Notes: generated from the letters alone by a model not told the origin. A stretch of DNA of 64,000 bases from Persicaria tinctoria (GCA_037127255.1 JBANSL010000020.1:60709598-60773597), one strand, 5' to 3'; positions 53,411-64,000 are shown, numbered from the stretch's first letter. Program-made: numbers and translations.

Positions 53411-54814
53411 GACGGGAGGTGGTGTGACAGGATAGAGCTCCCCGGTGCTATTACATCTCAGACGAGTAACCCCCGTAGTAAGATCCTTTATCGAGAAACC
53501 AAACGGATCAAACACAAGAGAAACATTATTGTCAGTGGTGACCCGACGGACATATATAAGGTTTTCGACAAGTTTGGGGGCAACAAGGACGTTGTTGAGG
53601 TGTAATGGGTTGGTAGGGGTTGGTAGTGTGGCGTGGCCAATGCCCGAAGTAGCAAGGCGACCACCATTTCCGACGATAATAGAATGAGCGGGACCCTTAA
53701 AAGAAAGAGAGGATAGAGTAACTGAGGAGTTCGTCATATGAGAGGTGGCGCTAGTGTCCATGTACCAAGAGGCGTCAGGAGGTGCCAGCTGCATTGAAGA
53801 GAAGGCGTGATGCACATCAATCGGAGGAGGGTATGCCTGATCAGACGACGACGGGTAGGCCTGATGACCGACGGGGCGAGGAGCTGGACCCAACAAGCCT
53901 TGCTGACGGTTAGGATACGGGGATGGTCCGCGATACGTCGAACCGGGGTAGCCAAAAGGCATCCAAGGTGGGTATCCAGGGTTGGGGTACCAAGAGGGGT
54001 TGCGGGACTCGTACTGCTGCGGGCGCCGACCATTGCTGCGGCCTCCGCGTCCCCTGTCGCGGCCACGGCCGTGGCCGCCGCCTCTCGGTCCCTGCTGATC
54101 GTTGCTTCGGTTGGGCTGGGAGGTAAACTGCTCGTCGATGTCGCTGGACGAGACTAATGCCGTCTTGTCCTTGGCGGATTCGGTGGTCTGACGGTGAAGG
54201 CGAGTCTCCTCCAGGATCAATTGAGATCTGGTCTTTTCGAATGTAGGGAGAGGTTCCGTCTGCTGAATATGAGTAGCAGCAGCGTTGTATTCAGACGGGA
54301 GACCAGAGAGTACCTGGAGAACAAGGCGGGTGGCACTGGGTTTGGAGTCGACGGCTTCGAGTTGATCAACCAAGGTTTTCATGTGCTGACAATAGGCAGA
54401 TATCGATGGAAAAGAGGAAAGCTTGCAACTTGAAAATCCGTGCTCGAGATAGACAGCACGGGTGGACTTGTTGTCTTGAAAGAGATTCTGAAGTTTCTTC
54501 CAAGCATCCGGGGCGGTGTCTTTGGGGTTAAGGATGGTGGTTAAGAGATCTTTGGAGATGGTGTTGAAGATCCATTGAAGGAAAATGGTGTCAAGTTGAG
54601 CGAAGAGATCGTTGTCTTCACTTTCAGGGCGATTGACGGAGGAGTCAATATGGTGGAGGACTTTATGAGCCTTAACATGGATCGTGAAGAGGTGCGACCA
54701 CATGGTGTAGGTACTGGACTCATGATCAAGGATGATGGGGATGCAATTCTTGATGTTGGAGATGGTGAGGGCGGAATGGAAGGGTGGCTTTGTGGCGGTG
54801 GTTTCGTTGGCCAT
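53378..54814 (-). CDS. Gag and protease region of the younger copia
   Basis: It begins MANETTATKPPFHS at 54814, shortly inside the 5' LTR. The gag core of copia elements is present (WSHLFTIHVKAHKVLHHI, SISAYCQHMKTLVDQLEAV, LVLQVLSGLPSEYN). No CCHC zinc knuckle is seen. Instead there is a Gly-Arg-rich stretch (GGGHGRGRDRGRGGR) that could bind RNA. The protease motif reads MDTSATSHMT where DTGA or DSGA is expected, so the catalytic triad glycine is changed to serine. The frame runs to 53378 only because of the frameshift into the integrase leader. Confidence 0.85.
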   Translation of the reverse strand: MANETTATKPPFHSALTISNIKNCIPIILDHESSTYTMWSHLFTIHVKAHKVLHHIDSSVNRPESEDNDLFAQLDTIFLQWIFNTISKDLLTTILNPKDTAPDAWKKLQNLFQDNKSTRAVYLEHGFSSCKLSSFPSISAYCQHMKTLVDQLEAVDSKPSATRLVLQVLSGLPSEYNAAATHIQQTEPLPTFEKTRSQLILEETRLHRQTTESAKDKTALVSSSDIDEQFTSQPNRSNDQQGPRGGGHGRGRDRGRGGRSNGRRPQQYESRNPSWYPNPGYPPWMPFGYPGSTYRGPSPYPNRQQGLLGPAPRPVGHQAYPSSSDQAYPPPIDVHHAFSSMQLAPPDASWYMDTSATSHMTNSSVTLSSLSFKGPAHSIIVGNGGRLATSGIGHATLPTPTNPLHLNNVLVAPKLVENLIYVRRVTTDNNVSLVFDPFGFSIKDLTTGVTRLRCNSTGELYPVTPPPVKSSRPLGIII

Positions 54815-54984
54815 TGAGACGAGAAGGAGAGAGAGAGAGGGTCGGCGGCTAGGGGTGGCCGAGAGGGGTGGTGGGCGGCGCCGGTGGGGTGGCGGCAAGG
54901 GGGAGGGGCAGCGGCAAGGGGGTGGGGTGGCGGCTAGGGTTTAGAAAAATAAGAAAAATAAGAAATAGGGTGTGAGGATTTTAG

Positions 54985-54996
54985 GCTGTGATACCA
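54985..54996 (-). other. Primer-binding site of the younger copia
   Basis: The minus strand reads TGGTATCACAGC next to the 5' LTR. It resembles the initiator tRNA-Met site with one changed base. Confidence 0.75.
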
Positions 54997-55135
54997 TGTG
55001 AGAGTATGAAATTGATTGTAATGTCCTCCTTAGGGTTTCCATTCATTGATATAACATATATATAGGTTACAAAGGTATTGGGCCTTAATGGGCTTTTAGC
55101 CCACTATACAATATTAAGACCTATGTAATCTATCA
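54997..55135 (-). repeat. 5' LTR of the younger copia
   Basis: Differs from the 3' LTR by A/C in GTC(A/C)TCC and A/G in ATTG(A/G)GCC. Confidence 0.92.
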
Positions 55136-55140
55136 TTAAA

Positions 55141-55261
55141 GTTGTTGTTGTCGGTTAGAGGTGATCTGTTTATATAGGCATCACCCTCCAACCTTTACTA
55201 ATTACAAGACAACTCCTCACACTTTCTAAATTAGTATAAAATGCCCTCATATATCTCATTA
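55141..55261 (-). repeat. Left LTR of the older copia, inner part
   Basis: Resumes after the duplicated TTAAA and ends CTCATTA beside a long C run. It matches the right LTR to 60134. Confidence 0.9.
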
Positions 55262-55288
55262 CCCCCCCCCCCCCCCCCACCTCCCCCT

Positions 55289-56820
55289 TTAAGTTGGAGA
55301 TGAGGTTTCAAAAACCATTCCCAACTTGACTACAAGAAAACGGTGATGTGCTTCTCCAAGTGCTTTGGTCATCAAGTCTGCAAGCTGAAGAGTAGAAGGA
55401 ATGTGATGAGTAAGGAGAAAACCTTCTTGTTGTTGCTCCCTCACGAAGTGACAATCAATTCTCAAATGTTTTGTCCTTTCGTGGAATACCGGGTTAGCAG
55501 CCAAGTGCTCTGCTGATCTGTTGTCGCAGTACAAAGGAATGGGATAAGGAATGTGAACTTGAAGTTGAGCAAACATATCATCCAACCAAATCATCTCACT
55601 TGCAGCATAGGACATAGCTCGATATTCTGGTTCCGTTGAAGATTTAGAAACTGTCTTCTGTTTCTTAGTTTTCCAAGAAACCAAGTTCTTCCCTAACATC
55701 ATGCAATATCCAGAGAGGGACTTAGCAGAATAAGCACACGACCCCCAATCTGCGTCTGTGTAGGCAGTGATGTCAAGTGTTGAATCCTTGGAGTAGAACA
55801 AGCATGCACTCAAGGTTCCCTTCACATACTTAAGAACATGCAGTGCAACTTGATAATGTGGAGTTCTTAGAGAGCTAATAAACTGCGACAAATGTTGCAC
55901 AACATATGACAAATCAGGCCGTGTCATATTGAGAAAGAGAAGTCTTCCAACCAACCTTCTATAAACCTCTTGATCCTCTAATAGATCACCTTCATCAGGT
56001 GACAACTTCAAGCCTCTTTGCAAGGTAAATTTGGCTTCCTTTGAATCAAGCATCTCTGTGTCTTTGAGCAAATCCAGAATGTATTTTCGTTGATCGATTG
56101 TCATGCCAATTTTAGACCTTGAGATCTCCATTCCTAGTAAATATCTCACTTGACCGAGATCTTTGATAGTGAACTTTGTATGCAGTTGTGCTTTAGTGTT
56201 GATGATCACCTCTTCATCATCACCTGTTAAAAGCAAATCATCTACATTTACAAGAGCTGTCACAATACCTTTGGAAACTTGTTTGGTAAATAAGGAATAA
56301 TCTTGCTTAGATTACATATATCCCAAAGAAATGAGGAACTTGGTAAGTTCCACATTCCATTATCTACTGGCTTGCTTTAAGCCATATAAAGATCTATTTA
56401 AGAGACATACCTGACCTGGCTTAGCTTTATCATATAGCCATCAGGTATTTTCATATAGATTTCTTCATCTAAATATCCATGCAAGAAAGCATTGTTTATA
56501 TCTAATTGATGAATAGGCCAATCTCTAACAGTTGCCAAACCTAACAAACATCATACTGAAGTAAATTTAGCAACAGGCAAAAAAGTATGTTTATAATCCT
56601 TATTCTTCACCCGGTTGTAACCTTTGGCAACTAGACGTGCCTTATACCTCTCAATACTCCCATATGGCTTGTATTTGAGTTTGAAAACCCACTTGGATCC
56701 AATTGGTACTTTTCCAGGAGGTAAAGATGTCAGAATCCAAGTTTTGTTCTTCTCTAAAGCCTCCAATTCCTTGTTCATGGCTTCAATCCATTTGGAACCC
56801 TTCATAGCCTGGACATAAGT
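55289..56820 (-). pseudogene. Reverse transcriptase and RNase H of the older copia
   Basis: The RT start lies at 56805-56551 (WIEAMNKELEALEKNKTWIL, ERYKARLVAKGYNR). Between 56551 and 56263 the frame is broken, with [13 protein letters not shown] and GLKQAS-like pieces readable out of frame. The last frame (56263-55289) holds the active-site region as NVDDLLLTG, so the Tyr of YVDD is replaced by Asn. It continues with RRLVGRLLFLNMTRPDLSY, the RNase H pattern (YTDADWGSCAYSAKSLSGY, STEPEYRAMSYAA, HERTKHLRIDCHFVRE) and a normal end beside the polypurine tract. Confidence 0.85.
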
Positions 56821-57029
56821 ATGTGGTTATGAAACTTGAACCATATTGACAAATGACCTTACAAAGTCACTAGAGTAACAATTAGTATCACCAAGAACAT
56901 AAGATAAAAAACTACGAGGCATAGAGTTATTATGTGGAAGAGAATAACATAAAAAAAATCCTTGAGCTTAGTAGGAATTTGATGCAACCTACCAGATCTT
57001 CTTGGTTGAATATCTAAATTCAGTAAGGA

Positions 57030-58054
57030 CTAAATCTCAGACCCTGCACTATCATTAGACACAGAATATGGGATCTCAACACGTGTAAAAGAATCACTTG
57101 ATTCATTATCAGTGTCACTAATGTGACCAACACCAGTGGGATGGATATTTGAATCATGATTGTCAGTTGGATAATAGTCATTGACATTAAACATTAAATT
57201 TGATGAATCAGCAGGACTTACCAAAGGAAACTTAGGAGAGTTGGTTAATGAAGACTCATTTCTCAACTCACATTCTTTAAAAGGAAACTTGTCTTCAAAA
57301 AATTGAGCATGTCTGCTCACAATGTATTTTTGTGTATCCAAACAAAATAACCTGTATGCTTTATGTGCAAATGGATAACCAACAAGTACACACTTAAAAG
57401 CTTTGGAACCAAATTTATCTTCTTTTTTTCCATAGGATTTAAGGCAAAACATAAACATCCAATAGTCCTTAGATCATCCATAGCAGGAGGAGATCCAAAT
57501 AAAATCTCGAAAGGAGATTTCCATTGTAAAACTGCAGATGGCAATTTATTGATAATATGGGTTGCTGCTAAAACACAATCAGCCCAAAATTTAATAGGAA
57601 GATTAGCATGTATACAAAGAGCTCTAGCAGTTTCAATAAGATACTTGGGTCTCCTCTCAATCTTACCATTTTGTTGAGGAGTATAAGGGGCACTTCTTTG
57701 ATGAATAATTCCCTTCCCAACAAAAAGATTTAAACAATCTTTCTGCAAAAGCTCTGTACCATTATCACTTCTAAAGCACTTAATAGTAACATTAAACTGT
57801 GTATGAACATAAGAAATAAAAGATGACAATATCTGGAAAACCTTAGTCTTACTGGTCATCATAAATGTCCAGGTGACCCTGCTTTTGTCATCCATTACAG
57901 TGAGAAAATTTGAAAAACCTTCAATACTTTTGATCTTGTATGGACCCCAAATATCTAAGTGAACCAAATCAAAACTGGAAGCAGATATAGATTGACTAGC
58001 AGGAAAGGGAAGTTTATGCATTTTACTCAAAACACAAGTTTCACAACTAGGCAA
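57030..58054 (-). pseudogene. Integrase of the older copia
   Basis: The zinc-binding end (CETCVLSKMHKLPF) and core (DLVHLDIWGPYK, CFRSDNGTELLQ, PQQNGKIERRPKYLIETARAL) are open in 58054-57317. All three acidic catalytic residues are visible. The C-terminal region (KCVLVGYPFAHKAYRLFCLD) is in another frame (57458-57030), so a frameshift lies near 57420. A long Ser/Asn/Asp-rich linker follows before the RT. Confidence 0.85.
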
Positions 58055-58092
58055 TTATTTGGCAGACACACTAGGTTAATGCATCATCTTAC

Positions 58093-58836
58093 TCAAGGAA
58101 GCATGTCCCAATTCAATCTAACATGAATCTGCTGTAAAAGTTCAACATTCTTACAATAATTATAAACACTAGAAACATTGGAGACATATTTATTCAAAAC
58201 ATTAGAAACAGGTAAACAAGAAGCATTGATCTTGAAAGGCAGTTGCTCAGCAGTAGCATGATCATGTTGCAGCATGTACAATCCATTCAGCTTAGCTCCA
58301 AAACCTATGACTTGATTAGTGCCAAGGTCCTGGAAAAACCAATTACCTGTTGTAAAGACTGTTGTTAAACATGAATCATCTACTAATCTACCAACAGATA
58401 ATAGATTATGCTTAAAACTAGGTACAAGTAACACATTCTTAAGCACAATCTTATCAGTCAAAACCAAATTGCCAATCTCATTCACAGATGCAATGCTACC
58501 ATCAGGCATACCCACATTAATAGGCCTATTAAGCAATCTTCTATCACAAAGTAAATTATCATACACAATCATATGGTTTGTAGCACCAGTATCAGTAATC
58601 CAATCAGTTTCTTTAGAAAATCGAGCAAGAAAAGCCAAATTGTAAGAAACTGAGTTACCTGCCATGTTGCTCATTGCACAATTGATTTGGCTTTTGTATT
58701 GCATTGTCTTCAGAAGCTCTTGACATAAAGCATTCACAAAGTTTTGATCCATCTTTAAACCACTTCTTGAAGTGTTGAAACAAAGTCCTTTGTTATCTCC
58801 CTCCTCCAAAGGTGAGTCCAAAGACCCTTCAGACAC
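58093..58836 (-). pseudogene. Protease region of the older copia
   Basis: Contains the aspartic protease signature WITDTGATNHM and the following LPDGS-like, KNVLLVPSFKHNLLSVGRL blocks of copia proteases, then the GAG-pre-integrase start (LNGLYML). The protease aspartate is intact. It is separated from gag by a frame change near 58800 and from integrase by stops between 58054 and 58093. Confidence 0.85.
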
Positions 58837-59786
58837 CTCAAAAGCATTGTTAGTTGCAGATTTCCCATCCCTCGGGCCTTTATACCATTCAGGGAACCCA
58901 TGTAGCTTGAAGTATATGTGTCCATGATATGCCCTTTACCTCTACAATGATAAGATATCTTGTCTTTGTCGTCCTTCTTGAAATCCTTCTTGTCTTTGAC
59001 AGACTGAGACTGGAATCTATCACCCTTCCTTGCTGCAACCAAGGCCATGTTGTCTGACTGAGAAATTGTCGACACCCCTTTACCCTCTTCCACTTGCTGA
59101 ACCAGATAATAGGCCTTATTGAGCGTCGGGAGAGGATCAGTACCAAGAATGCTATTGCAGACAGACTCATACCCCTCACCTAAACCAACCAAGAACCGCA
59201 TTAAATGATTTCTTCCCTCAATTTCAGATACTTTCTTGACTAATTGACAAGAACATGAAGCCATGGCACCACAATTAAAACTGGGATAACCTTCAACACT
59301 TGTAATTCGTACCAAACATGCTTCAACTTATTGAAATATTCAGCTATGGTCTTATCTCCCTTTGTAATGTGAATTAATTCCTTTCTCAACTGGAAAATCA
59401 AGGGAGCATTCGCCTGACCATACCTCTCAGAAAGCTCCGCCCAAAGATCCTTAGCCGATTCTACACACATAAAGCTTTCTGAGATCGCACTCGCCATCAA
59501 ATTCAAAGCCCAACACCGTACCATATAATTTGCCCGAATCCAACGTTGTAAATCCATCGAACCTATCGGTGGTTTCTCACATATTCCATCAATAAACCTA
59601 ATTTTGTTCTTAGCTCCTAGGGCAAGTCGAATTCCCCTACTCCACCCCAAGAAATTCGAACCAGAAAACTAAAACGAAACCAATTGCGCACCTGGATTAT
59701 CCGAATTGGCTAACGCGAGAGGATCATTGTTGTTGAACTGTAAACCTCCAGTCGCGAGGCCACCGATTCCAACTTCTTCTGCCATT
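58755..59786 (-). pseudogene. Gag of the older copia
   Basis: The ATG at 59786 begins MAEEVGIGG. The retrotransposon gag core is readable (NFLGWSRGIRLALGAKNK, WIRANYMVRCWALNLM, SAKDLWAELSERYGQ, KLKHVWYEL), interrupted by an early stop (near 59670) and by frameshifts near 59290. The zinc knuckle region reads YHCRGKGHIMDTY, having lost cysteines. Three frames are needed to read it, so it is inactive. Confidence 0.85.
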
Positions 59787-59920
59787 TGAAGACTCAATTA
59801 CTCACGATCACCAAGATCTGACGCCGAATTCCTCTCGCACACAACAAGATCTCGCACCAAGGAAGAAATCGGCAAACCACACAAAATCAACACACCGAAA
59901 CAATCAATCAAAGCTCTGAA

Positions 59921-59932
59921 GCTCTGGTACCA
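59921..59932 (-). other. Primer-binding site of the older copia
   Basis: The minus strand reads TGGTACCAGAGC next to the LTR, a tRNA-Met-type site. Confidence 0.8.
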
Positions 59933-60134
59933 TGTGAAGCTTTGATTAAACCAGAATTGAAGAAGTAAATAAGCAAATAAGAGAGAGCTACAATGTAGAA
60001 GAAGAAGAGTGTAAAAGTTGTTGTCGGTTAGAGGTGATATGCTTATATAGGCATTACCCTCCAACCTTTACTACTTACAAGACAACTCCTCACACTTTCT
60101 AACTTACTATAAAATGCCCTCATATATCTCATTA
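59933..60134 (-). repeat. Right LTR of the older copia
   Basis: 202 bp, TGTGAAGC through CTCATTA in plus-strand reading. It ends TA rather than CA, as does its partner. Confidence 0.9.
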
Positions 60135-60400
60135 GTTACACTTATACTTTCGATATGCAACACTTTCTCCTTTCATATTTCGACAACTTTTTCGAGCCCG
60201 CATTTGCAAAGACCATCTAAGTTGCCCAATTTTACAAGCGGACAAGCAATAGCTTGAGCGATGGAATTAGGGAAATATTCCAATCGGTTCAAATTTTTAT
60301 TTACTAATAATGTTTAAACAACACAAAAAAAATTCACTAAAATTAAGAATCTTATTAATTTGAATTTAAATACGTTTCGGCTATATACACTGCAAATCCC

Positions 60401-60584
60401 CACGTCCTTAAGGACGTGCAAGTTGGGTGAGAGCCACCCAAACCCGGACGGGCAAGCACGTTTTTTTTTTAATAACGTGCTTGCACGTCCTAGGGCACGT
60501 GCTTAAGGACGTGCAATAGGGCACGTGCTTAAGGACGTGTTGCACGTGCTTAAGGACGTGTTGCACGTGCTTAAGGACGTAGCC
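60401..60584 (+). promoter_or_regulatory. G-box-containing repeat array upstream of the PMD gene
   Basis: The 18-bp palindrome CACGTCCTTAAGGACGTG (60401-60418) is followed by four copies of GCACGTGCTTAAGGACGTG starting near 60495, 60521, 60542 and 60563. The last two are a 21-bp tandem. Each holds a CACGTG G-box. It sits 150-350 bp before the ATG at 60741, with CTTCGT and GA microsatellites between. DNA left of it (60140-60400) shows nothing. A promoter role is inferred from position. Confidence 0.5.
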
Positions 60585-60740
60585 CGCTCCTTAAAGACAA
60601 AGAGGACGTGCCTCTTCGTCTTCGTCTTCGTCGTCTTCGTCTTCGTCTTCAGAAAGAGAGAGAGAGCAGTGCCGGAGCAGCCTAAGGGAGAGAGAGACAG
60701 AGAGAGAGAGACCCAGAGAGAGAGAGAGAGACCGAGAGAG

Positions 60741-63700
60741 ATGGAGACCAAAAGAGAGAGAGAGCTCGAGACGGAGGTGGCGGCCTTGGAGGCGGAGGCG
60801 ACAACGATGGAGGTGGAGGGTGGTGGTGGGGGTGGAGCATCGGGGGAGGCGGTGGCGGTGGAGCCGGTGACTGAGGGTCTGGTGGTGCTGGCGGCTGTGG
60901 CGGCGGAGCAGGGTGGTGGTGGTGGGGCGGCGTCTGGCGCCGGCGACGGAGGCCGAGCAGTGGCCGAGGAGGAGGCGGAACCGCCGCGGAAACGTCGGAC
61001 CATTGAGGTGTCCCCGATCCCGACTCCATCGGTATATTATTTGAATTACTTTTTGTTTGATTTATTTTTAGAGTTTTAAAATATAATTTGATAGATAATA
61101 TAGTTTTATAATAGAAGTTTATAGAATATATGATTGATAATATATATTGTTTGATAGAATATAATTGAAAATATATTTTTTGATTTATTTATATATTATA
61201 ATGTTTTTATAGTATATAGTTTGATAGAAAAGAATATAATTGTAATTTGATAGAATATAATACATAGAAAAAAATTACAATTGAAAGACAATAAAATATA
61301 TTATAATACTTCAAAACTATTTAATTAACATTAAAATATATTTGAATATATTAAAATATATTCAAGTACATAAAAATAAATTTATATTGAAAGATAATAA
61401 AAAACATTAAAAAATATTAAAATACTTCAAAATTATTTCATTTACATTAAAATATATTTAAATATATTCAAATACATAAAAATAAATTTATATTGAAAGA
61501 TAATAAAAAACATTAAAAAATATTATAATACTTCAAAATTATTTAAATATATTCAAATACATAAAAATAAATTTATATTGAAAGATAATAAAAAACATTA
61601 ACAAATATTAAAATACTTCAAAATTATTTAATTTACATTAAAATATATTTAAATATATTCAACTGGATCATAATAACAGGCAGGGAGGCTCATGAGCGGT
61701 GATGGTACCCTTCGGCCTATTAGGTTCGGCGACCGGGCAGCGGTCAACCAGGTACATGAGTCTACGGCACCCCCTAATCAGACAGTCGACGATCTGCTCG
61801 CGTTTGCAGAGCAGTACCAGCAGTCGATGGGGACCCCCACGGCCGACGAGCACGACACCTTCTGGTCGGGTATGCCAGGTTGGGATCCTTCTGGCGATGC
61901 GATGATGGGGTTGCAGCCTTCTTTAGAGCCCCCTGAGGTTTTGAGTAGCTGTATCACCGACGTAGTCGCTGGGCGACGGGCCGAAATGGGTAGACCTCCT
62001 ACTCGTGTTCCACCCACCATCCCGGAGGCATCTTCTTCAGCCGTTCCGGAGACTTCTGCTTCAGCCGTGCCGCTAGAGGCTTCTACTTCAGCCATCCCAG
62101 AGGCTTCTACATCCGGCACACACGAGCCCGAGCCTTCGACATCCGCCACACCAACGGCGATCTCCTTGGGCTCTACAGATGATGTTATCCCTGACGTCGT
62201 TGAGGAGGCTGACGACGGTCGGGAGGGGCAGGCTCAGGGCCAGGGGGGCCCACAGGTAGAGCCCGAGCCCATCCCTGCGCAGGCTGCCGCACCGGCTGTG
62301 CAGGTCGACCCTTTGTTGCCGCCGGGAGAGCTGCTTGTGTCTTACAGGCATCACTGTGCGTACCAGGTGTGGAGAGATCCTACGGTGGAGCTGCCGCTGC
62401 TGAAGTTCCACCACCGGGCGACTCAACTGCAGCCTTTCGAGCCGTACATATTTGAGGGCCCGGGGACCTGGGTGCAGGATCTGCTCCCATCCGGCATCCC
62501 ACAGCTGCGGTCCCTCCACTGGCAGTGTGTGGACGAGTTCACCTGCACGGGCTTCTTGGAGCATTGGCACCCGGAGACGAAATCCTTCCACTTTCCATGG
62601 GGCGAGAAGACCATCACGCTCCACGATGTTGTGTGTCTCTGATGGGACTTACGATTGATGGTCGGCCCTGCACGTCACATCTGCCCGCGGGTGGTTTGGT
62701 TCCCGCCATCGCGGAGTACTACCAGCTCACCCCTGCGACTCTGAAGTCGTACAGACATGCCGGCGGCCCTCCGGTGACTGGGTTTACTGCCCTGTGGCAG
62801 AAGAGACACGGGCCGCTCATCGACCCCGCCCCCGAGGATAACCCAGAGGCCGCGGCTGATCCTGAGCAGATTCGGCTGCGCACGCATGTGGGAGGGGGGC
62901 AGCCCGATGATGACCCTGCACAGCGTCTGTTTCTGCACAGGACCTACATGGCCATCGCTCTCGCCGCGACTTTGTTTGTGGACAACTCGCAGAGCCGGAT
63001 CCCATGGAGGATATTCGGCCTCATTTGGGACATCCCACGGACGACCACCCTTGCATGGGCTGCAGGTGCCCTCGCATGTCTCTACAGGGGCCTAGGCGAG
63101 GCTACTCGCTCAGGCGCGAAGGGCATAGACCGCTGCACCCCGAACCTACAGGTACGAGACCGTTGAATTAGAGTTTTAGTTTACAATTATTTAAATTATA
63201 TGCTAACAACATATTTTTTTGTGTCAAGGCTTGGATATGGGCGCACTTCCCTCGCTTCCGAGGTGATTTCTCCAGCGACTCGGCTAGGAAGGATGACCCT
63301 CGCTTCTACGCGAAATTCATCGGTCCGAAGCAGCCAACGCGCATGAAGGACGACGCGAAGCTGAAGAAGATGCGGGAGCTGCGGGACGAGGTGGACCGTC
63401 TTACCATCGATGATGTATGTATTCGAAACTCTATCTATATCACTTATAATTCTTAGCTGTGAATTACATCTGATTTGTTTAATTGTAGGTCTGGTGGATG
63501 CCTTTTGGGCGTGATCTGGATTTCGACGGCCAGTACCGTCAGTCCACCTACCGAGGCACCATCACCTTTTGCGGGGAGGAGGAGCCGTACATGCCCGATA
63601 GGTGCCTCCGTCAGTTCGGACGGGTCCAGGGGATCCCGCAGGCTGTCATCGCGCCGGACCAGGTCTGCCGCGACACGACCCGGAAGAACGCGCGGTACAT

Positions 63701-64000
63701 CGCTGTGTTTGCCCCGGGCCACAACAGGTGGCGGGACCTGCAGGGCGAGGGTCGCTTCTACAGGCTGGCCGAGCACAGGCGCACCAGCGAGGATTGCGAG
63801 GCCGTTGTCACTGCAGATTACTTGCCTTGGTACGCGTCGTAGAGCCGGTCGTACGTGCTGCCGACCACGCCACCCCATCCCGACCCGCCGGCGCCCGTCC
63901 ACCCGATCGGCATGGACCCATAGGTGGACCTCCCTCAGCCTCCCGTCTTCCCTCCGGCGTTGGCGGCCCGCTTGCACGAGATGGAGGGCTATTGGAGGGC
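60741..64000 (+). pseudogene. Plant mobile domain (PMD, MAIN-like) transposon-type gene, cut by window end
   Basis: Exons fit 60741-61031, 61680-63151, 63229-63414 and 63489 onward. Exon 1 (METKRERELETEV) encodes a Glu/Ala/Gly-rich acidic protein ending in a PPRKRRTIE nuclear-signal-like cluster. Exon 2 has a Ser/Thr/Pro-rich stretch with PEASTSA repeats, then the PMD core: LHWQCVDEFTCTGFLEHWHPE, FHFPWGEKTITLHDV, LTIDGRP and AWAAGALACLYRGLG. Exons 3-4 continue it (AWIWAHFPRFRG, MPDRCLRQFGRVQGIP). The PMD occurs in MULE and gypsy elements and in host proteins of the MAIN/MAIL family. Lesions: the frame shifts by a TC-type indel at about 62634-62640, and TAG codons follow YAS at 63840-63842 and near 63921. 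If 63840 is the true end, only the indel is fatal. Confidence 0.75.
61363..61660. repeat. Tandem repeat in intron 1 of the PMD gene
   Basis: Three units of about 92-106 bp, each containing ACATAAAAATAAATTTATA and AATACTTCAAAATTATTT. The unit boundaries are approximate. The surrounding intron (61032-61679) is extremely AT-rich. Confidence 0.75.

Larger units (their letters stand above)
50311..55135 (-). mobile_element. Younger Ty1/copia retrotransposon nested in the older LTR
   Basis: The element is 4825 bp with 139-bp LTRs and a perfect 5-bp TSD TTAAA (50306-50310 and 55136-55140). The minus-strand order is gag-protease, integrase, RT-RNase H. The LTRs differ at two positions by eye, so it is recent, yet the reading frame is broken at least three times. 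Confidence 0.94.
50227..60134 (-). mobile_element. Older Ty1/copia retrotransposon, interrupted by a second copia
   Basis: The right LTR is at 59933-60134. The left LTR is split into 50227-50310 and 55141-55261 by the inserted element. The 5-bp TSD GTTAC is intact at both ends (50222-50226 and 60135-60139). The minus-strand order is gag, protease, integrase, RT, RNase H, the copia order. A 17-18-base C run (G on the minus strand) beside the left LTR is its polypurine tract. The LTR copies differ at about 10 positions plus small indels in roughly 200 bp. Confidence 0.92.

Overview
The window is nuclear DNA from a flowering plant, probably a eudicot. The evidence is three intron-containing or plant-specific host genes, very AT-rich intergenic DNA, and a dense mix of plant transposon families: Ty1/copia and Ty3/gypsy LTR elements, LINE pieces, Mutator-like (MULE), hAT, CACTA, Tourist and Stowaway elements. 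There is no sign of bacterial operons, CRISPR, rRNA or tRNA genes. Names are given by recognition of family features, not by database search.

Host part (1 to about 15,000). Three genes lie on the minus strand: a partial SLAC1-homologue anion channel (408-1175), an intact single-exon MAPKKK17/18-type kinase (1773-3011) with a TATA box and an ABRE/G-box-bearing upstream region, and a complete five-exon WRKY group IIb factor of the WRKY6/31/42 type (11395-13914). The gaps hold small non-autonomous transposons, many with clear target-site duplications (TSDs), and one 5'-truncated LINE.

Repeat-rich middle (15,000 to 31,000). This holds AT-rich intergenic DNA, two decayed RNase H fragments in opposite orientations, two long-TIR MULE-type foldback elements (20037-20976 and 27356-28457), a dead Ty3/gypsy chromodomain element (22056-26581), a CACTA end and a Ty3-type LTR/polypurine-tract fragment.

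MULE region (31,000 to 48,000). A large Mutator-like element carries, in opposite directions, a DUF1985-Ulp1-like cysteine protease gene (31825-35208, plus) and a MuDR-type transposase (35792-38766, minus). This is the layout known for ULP1-carrying MULEs. Both genes are broken. Its non-coding DNA is full of the short motifs TGTCATG and ACTGGAC. A separate 3.1-kb element with a perfect 9-bp TSD (44323-47448) holds another Ulp1 catalytic exon, a captured first exon of casein kinase 2 alpha, and a different motif array (GGTGACAA).

Nested copia region (50,000 to 60,100). A younger copia element (50311-55135, LTRs with 2 differences in 139 bp, TSD TTAAA) sits inside the LTR of an older copia element (50227-60134, TSD GTTAC). 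Both are on the minus strand and both are frameshifted.

Right end (60,400 to 64,000). A G-box-rich repeat array precedes a plus-strand, transposon-type plant mobile domain (PMD/MAIN-like) gene that runs off the window and already carries a frameshift and stops.

I see no new multi-gene system. The most interesting material is the CK2-capturing element and the motif arrays that have colonised the Ulp1-type MULEs.
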